Shown: positions 59,784 through 64,000 of the stretch, in pieces
Layout of the letters: each line of letters starts with the position of its first letter
Position numbering within the stretch: the stretch's first letter is position 1
Origin: Knoxdaviesia capensis
Lineage: Eukaryota; Ascomycota; Sordariomycetes; Microascales; Gondwanamycetaceae
Assembly (NCBI GenBank): GCA_001510575.1
Contig: LNGK01000008.1
Location: 1,314,340-1,378,339, forward strand
Length of the DNA: 64,000 nt
Direction: 5' to 3'
Translations under genes and position numbers: made by a program
The notes under the pieces: model-generated
Databases searched by the model: none
What the model saw: the letters and a program-made list of their open reading frames with translations, nothing else
What the model was told of the DNA's origin: nothing

Positions 59784-61917
59784 ATGCCACAATCTTCTCA
59801 ATCACAATCCAAGATTGTTCAGCAGCCTTCTTCTGCCGTCACTTATTATAATCGCCGCCTATCTTCAGCTGGTGTCAATTCCTCCAGCTCCCAACCTTCC
59901 AACTCCATTTCCAAACCTTCAGGAAGCAGTAGTTTTTTTGCCTTCGCAGCTGCCGCCTTCAACATCGGTCAGGACCCGTCTGTTCCTCCCCGTACGCGCC
60001 AGCCGTCGACCAGCAACGCTTCTTCGTCTTATTCCACTCCAGCCGCAGCTTCGTCCACCCGCCCCGACCACGCGCCGCCATTCTCGGGTGACGTTAGCAA
60101 CCCGGAAAAGCGAGCCCGCACTCGCAACACCCTCGCCGGGCCGTCGAATTCCTCTTCCCAGCAAGTTCCGGAGGCGAGCTTCACTTTCAAGGGCCCGTCT
60201 CCGACTGGATCGACGACTCAGCCTGGTCCCAAGGCTACCTCTTCTACCTCTCATCCCGCTCGCCGCCTGTCCAACCAGCCCAAGATGCATCAAACATCTT
60301 CCCGCTTATTGCGCATGACCGAAGATGACCGGCCGTTCACAAGGGTAAATATGAACCTCTTTTCCCAATGCTCATCCCCTAATGATTGAGACACGTTTGC
60401 GTGTGATTGATAGCTAATTCGCTATGACTGTCTCGTGTGTTTTCTCTCTTGAATAGGATTTTAAAGATCTCTTTTCTACGATGATAGTCAGCCTGCTTCC
60501 TCTGTCCGCCCATCGTGTGCGGTTAACGAAGATTGAGCACACCTTCCTTTCGGAAGATGCCATCAATAACCTTGGTTCGCTAAAGTTCTCTCAGTCTAAC
60601 CGCATGCCGGATCCTAAGGACCCTTCGAGAATCGTCACTACCACCACGACAACCACATTCTCCATGGCCAAGGATATGGCGCGGTCTATATGCCAAAAGT
60701 TCCTCGATGCCCGCATGATCGAGTCCGCTGATGGCCGTATGCAGCAGGTCTACACCATGAAGGGATCTGTGTGGCAACTAACCTCCAAGGGCATTACGAT
60801 CCTCGACCGCTTCTGCCACCGCAATGGTATCCAGTTGAAGCAGGCTACCGAGCTCATCAGCGGCGTTGGCCCCTCCCAGCTGGTCATCCTGGAGCGCGAC
60901 ACCCAAACTGACAAGGTTCTTGCTGATCGCGGCACCATCGAAGTCATCTTCCGCCGCTTCATCGGAGTCAAGGGTCCCAACATCAAGACCAGCATCAGCT
61001 ATGCCGACTCGGACTCACTAAACGACTACCGCGATGGCCTCACCGGTGTGAAGATGGCTGCTGAGAGACGCCTGAACGGCAAGATCTACCGCGAAACCTT
61101 CAACGGCCGGGCCGCCTCGGACTGGCTGATGGACTGTGCCACGACTGTTGAACGCAAGGAGACCTTTGAGATCATCACCCTATTTGTGCAGCATGACCTA
61201 ATCGAGTGTGTTGCCGTCGATCGGGCTTATCTGGCGCAGCACCCCAGCCGAACCCTGTTCCAACCCACCAAGCACTCCATCTACCAGGTGACCAGCAAGG
61301 GCAGGGACCTCATCAACGGCCTGGCTTCTCGAGGACGCCCCTCTGAGAGTGACGGTCCTCCTTCGCAGAAGACAGCCATTGCGCGGGACTCCAACACCCA
61401 GCGCCTGGACAAGATTCTCAATGACGCCGCTCTGCGCCTGTTGTTCCGCGAGAACCTGAGAGAGACCCACTGCGAAGAGAACATGTCGTTCTACCTCGAC
61501 GTTGACGAGTTTGTGCAAAGCTGTAAGGAAGCTGTCCGCACGGCGCAGAAGAGCCCCTCGGCCGCCTCGATGGATGGTGTCAAGGAGATTATGGCCCAAG
61601 CCTATGGCATCTACAACGCATTCCTGGCCCCCGGCTCGCCGTGCGAGCTCAACATTGACCACCAGCTGCGCAACAACCTGGCTACGCGCATGACCAAGGC
61701 GGTCGGCCAGGACGTGGCCATGATCGACACTCTGCAGGAGGTTATGACCCTTTTCGAGGACGCGCAGAATGCCGTGTTTAAGCTGATGGCCAGCGACTCG
61801 GTGCCCAAGTTCCTGCGCAGCCCCAAGTACGAGCAGACCCTCAGAGATTATGACTTTGACTCGGTATCGCTGGGTCGTGGACCGGAGCGTAGCCAGAGCC
61901 GGTCCAACCGCAACTAA
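59784..61917 (+). CDS. flbA: Regulator of G-protein signalling with DEP domains, FlbA orthologue
   Basis: Exons 59784-60344 and 60457-61917 give 673 residues (A. nidulans FlbA is about 719). The 112-nt intron is phase 0 with a GTAAAT donor and AATAG acceptor. Residues 1-180 are Ser/Pro/Gln-rich and disordered. A first DEP domain lies at about 205-305 (KFLDARMIESADG, VWQLTSKGITIL), a second at about 380-475 (NGRAASDWLMDCA, HSIYQVTSKGRDLI), and the RGS box at about 503-643 (LDKILNDAALRLLFRENLRETHCEENMSFYLDVDEF to SVPKFLRSPKYEQ). FlbA/Sst2 proteins speed GTP hydrolysis on the Gi-like alpha subunit FadA, so shutting off vegetative growth signalling and allowing conidiation. DEP domains place the protein at the receptor or membrane. 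A strong splice acceptor abuts the ATG, so the mRNA probably has a spliced leader, and an upstream coding exon is possible. Confidence 0.94.
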
Positions 61918-63478
61918 AAATGCCGTTCCTTTGTCGTTTTTCTTTCTTTTTATTCCTTTTTTTTTTTCGTCAGAATTAATACATAGACCTCTCACGGGAA
62001 CAAATACCCCTCTCCCACGTTTCAACTCTACTGAGTTTTTTTTTTTCTTTTCTTGTCTGTCTCTGTTCCTACGCTTCTCTAAGTCCGTACGGGCCTGTCT
62101 CTTTTCGATTCTCATTTCTTCTTACCCGCTTTCGTTAAAGCATGGATGGCATCTTTCACGGACACAGCGAGTTTGGTTCTGTCTTGGAGTTGAATGGTTT
62201 CCTTTCCTCTCTCTTTCTTTCCATCCGTCCATCATGTCATCCACCCACCCACCGGAAGAAGTCTAGAAACTTCAGGTTTCTCTCTCTCTTTCTTTCTCTC
62301 TCTCCTGAAAACGAAATCAATGTCTCTTTTTTGATTCCTCTGTCATATAATGATTCCATCGACCATAGACTTTTCCTCTTTTCTCTTTTTCTTCATGGGT
62401 CTCAACGACCGTGGATGCCTCGAACCTCTCTTTTTACCCCTCGCTTCTTGGATTTTCATCTTCGCCTGTTTGTCCCGACTGTCGCTTTCCTTCGTTTTCT
62501 CGATTCCTCATATATATTTGCATCAACTGGCGGGGCGTTCTTGTTTCTGCACTCACTTTTATTGTCTTTCTTCTAATCTGTTGCTGTTTCTTTGCCCTTT
62601 TTCTTTGTGACTCTGGCGGATCTTCAAGCATTGAACCGGGATAGTTGGAATCATTTTATTACAGGTTGAACTGCAAAGCTCTTGGGTGTGTTTTCCTAGT
62701 TGGTAGATTGATGGAGGTAACTTGATGGGGGCGGTGTGCTGGGGAGGACTTGCGGAAGACAAAAATCAACGTAAAGAGTGCAGGCTCGTTGCAGATAAAA
62801 AAAAGATTCAAAGTATCTCAACTTCTCTCTCTGCGTGTGTGTGTGTGTCTTGTGTGCTCATTTCCTGCGATTTGATGCGTGGGTTGTTGATCGAGGGCAT
62901 GTCTCGTCTGACGGCGATAACCCGAACCCTAGAACTATAGTGGTCAGCGCGACAAGAGGTGTGTGGAAGAAGGAACCACCCGCCGAGACGTGGAAGGAAG
63001 GGCGTGGGAATTTGAGACATCTAAGACTCTGACGACGTCTGGCGTTTGATAACCAACTTCCCCGCTTCCATACATGCGGCTGTTCCTTTCTCTTCTCTTC
63101 ATATCGGGCGACTTCAAGACCCTTGCTGAAACTCTTGTCACGGCATGTTCAGGTCTATGATCAACAGGAACTCATTTGATGGTTCTCATTCATATGTGTA
63201 TGAAGTATTTATCTTCACAGACGCTAGTCCAAGACGAATCGCAAACTACGGGTTCCTCCCTCCCTCATCTTTCTGCATAACGGGATATCAAGAAAACACG
63301 CGAGACGATATAACCAACCAAACGCAAGAAACATGGGAAACAAATGGTGCCAGCAGAGACCGGAAAATAAAAAAAGAAAAAGAAAAAGAAGAAAAAGAAA
63401 AAAGAAGCACTCGGGACCGGTGGCTCTTGAGGCAAACTCGGACACATCGCCCCGGCGCTAGCCCTGCGGAGCCGGCTG
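61918..63478. other. 3' flank of flbA and of the last gene
   Basis: The stretch is T/C-rich on the plus strand to about 62600, in keeping with a long flbA 3' untranslated region. An AACCCTAG motif is at 62925-62932. No gene is seen. Confidence 0.55.
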
Positions 63479-64000
63479 CTACTGCCATGACTGCGCGGCG
63501 TGTGAGCCGTCGCGGGAAGTCGGGAGCCGGTCGCGATCCCGCACGGCGCCGTCATCGCCGGGGAAGAACTCGTCGTTGTACCGTCTGGCGGCTTCACTGG
63601 GGCCGCTGCCCGGCCGCCGGGACGGCGCACCACCACCGCGGGCAGCGGCCGCGCCAAACGGGTTCGTGCTGGAGATATCCGAGTAGTCCTGGTTCTTGGC
63701 GTTCGGGTACCGCTCGACCACACTGACGGCGGGGGCCACGGCGCCCGGCACACGGGGCGGCGAGCGCGGCGGTAGCGGGGTCTGGGAGTACATCGCGTGA
63801 GGGTCGAGCGCAACGGACGACGACGGGATGTTGTAGGGGATCTTAGGCGGCAGCTGCGGCAGGCGTAGGGATGCGGGGACGGCTGTGGACGAGTAGTCCT
63901 GCGAGGCCGACGGCGGGCGAGGCGGCTGGGAGGACGTGCGCGCGTGCGACTGGTACTGGGCCGGCAGGAAGTCTTCGTGTCTGGAGCCCGGGTGTGAGGG
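63479..64000 (-). CDS. C-terminal part of an unidentified Pro/Ser-rich protein (runs off the window)
   Basis: An open frame enters from the right edge and stops at 63479, giving 173 residues. It is rich in Pro, Ser, Arg and Gly with short ordered-looking islands (PQLPPKIPYNIPSSSVALD, then YPNAKNQDYSDISSTNPFG, then EAARRYNDEFFPGDD) and ends HAAQSWQ. Composition is natural and GC-rich at third positions like the other genes here, so it is very likely real, although no family is recognised. It is probably the disordered tail of a larger cytosolic protein; the PPxPP stretches could bind SH3 domains. An intron inside the visible part cannot be excluded. Confidence 0.6.
   Translation of the reverse strand, partial: PSHPGSRHEDFLPAQYQSHARTSSQPPRPPSASQDYSSTAVPASLRLPQLPPKIPYNIPSSSVALDPHAMYSQTPLPPRSPPRVPGAVAPAVSVVERYPNAKNQDYSDISSTNPFGAAAARGGGAPSRRPGSGPSEAARRYNDEFFPGDDGAVRDRDRLPTSRDGSHAAQSWQ

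Noticed and set aside
61198..62115. 305-codon minus-strand frame opposite flbA
   Set aside because: It is antisense to the RGS and DEP coding region and runs into low-complexity Lys/Arg sequence from T-rich DNA.
1..64000. tRNA, rRNA, CRISPR array or complete transposon
   Set aside because: No tRNA B-box with a folding context, no rRNA sequence, no spaced direct-repeat array and no reverse-transcriptase or transposase motifs were recognised by eye; a tRNAscan and repeat search would be decisive.

Overview
The window is nuclear DNA of a filamentous ascomycete (Pezizomycotina). The genes have short spliceosomal introns (about 70-170 nt, one of 293 nt) with GTAAGT-like donors and CTAAC-type branch points. 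Several products are recognisable fungal orthologues: the DEP-RGS regulator FlbA, Pan3, Rim2, Lsm7, Cdc73 and an OPT peptide transporter. The class cannot be fixed from sequence alone. Long gene-poor, pyrimidine-rich, microsatellite-rich intergenic DNA makes up most of the window.

Layout. 1-2.3 kb: no supported gene. 2.3-4.9 kb (minus): an intronless 871-residue P-loop ATPase with a PD-(D/E)XK-like nuclease region, resembling the ATPase-nuclease part of Crinkler/RHS-type (CR) eukaryotic effectors; it is the most unusual gene here. 8.66-9.07 kb (plus): a tiny cysteine-rich protein with an 18-nt first exon. 14.1-16.8 kb (plus): an OPT oligopeptide transporter. 17.9-19.2 kb (minus): mitochondrial pyrimidine-nucleotide carrier Rim2. 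20.2-22.7 kb (minus): a Zn2Cys6 regulator whose zinc cluster is in mid-protein. 26.9-27.6 kb (plus): Lsm7 with a Gly/Arg-rich tail. 28.5-31.4 kb (minus): deadenylase subunit Pan3. 33.1-34.7 kb (plus): an ER-type UAS-UBX protein of the FAF2/Ucp10 group. 36.0-37.3 kb (plus): Paf1-complex subunit Cdc73. 37.6-38.6 kb (minus): an Arg/Ser-rich, probably tail-anchored protein. 38.6-59.8 kb: a 21-kb stretch with no supported gene. 59.8-61.9 kb (plus): FlbA. 63.5-64.0 kb (minus): the C-terminus of an unidentified disordered protein that runs off the window.

The genes do not form a pathway cluster. Several act in RNA metabolism (Lsm7 in decapping and splicing, Pan3 in deadenylation, Cdc73 in Pol II elongation), and FlbA sits behind a very long upstream region, as developmental regulators often do. 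Neighbouring pairs are mostly convergent (OPT/Rim2, Lsm7/Pan3, Cdc73/tail-anchored protein) or divergent (Zn2Cys6/Lsm7, Pan3/UBX). Two intergenic patterns recur and are not explained by genes: TTAGGG/AACCCTA telobox-like motifs, and palindromic GTACTG/CAGTAC pentamer blocks concentrated in the gene-poor parts. The assembly has three marks: single Ns at 8635 and 43301 and an 18-N gap at 48107-48124.
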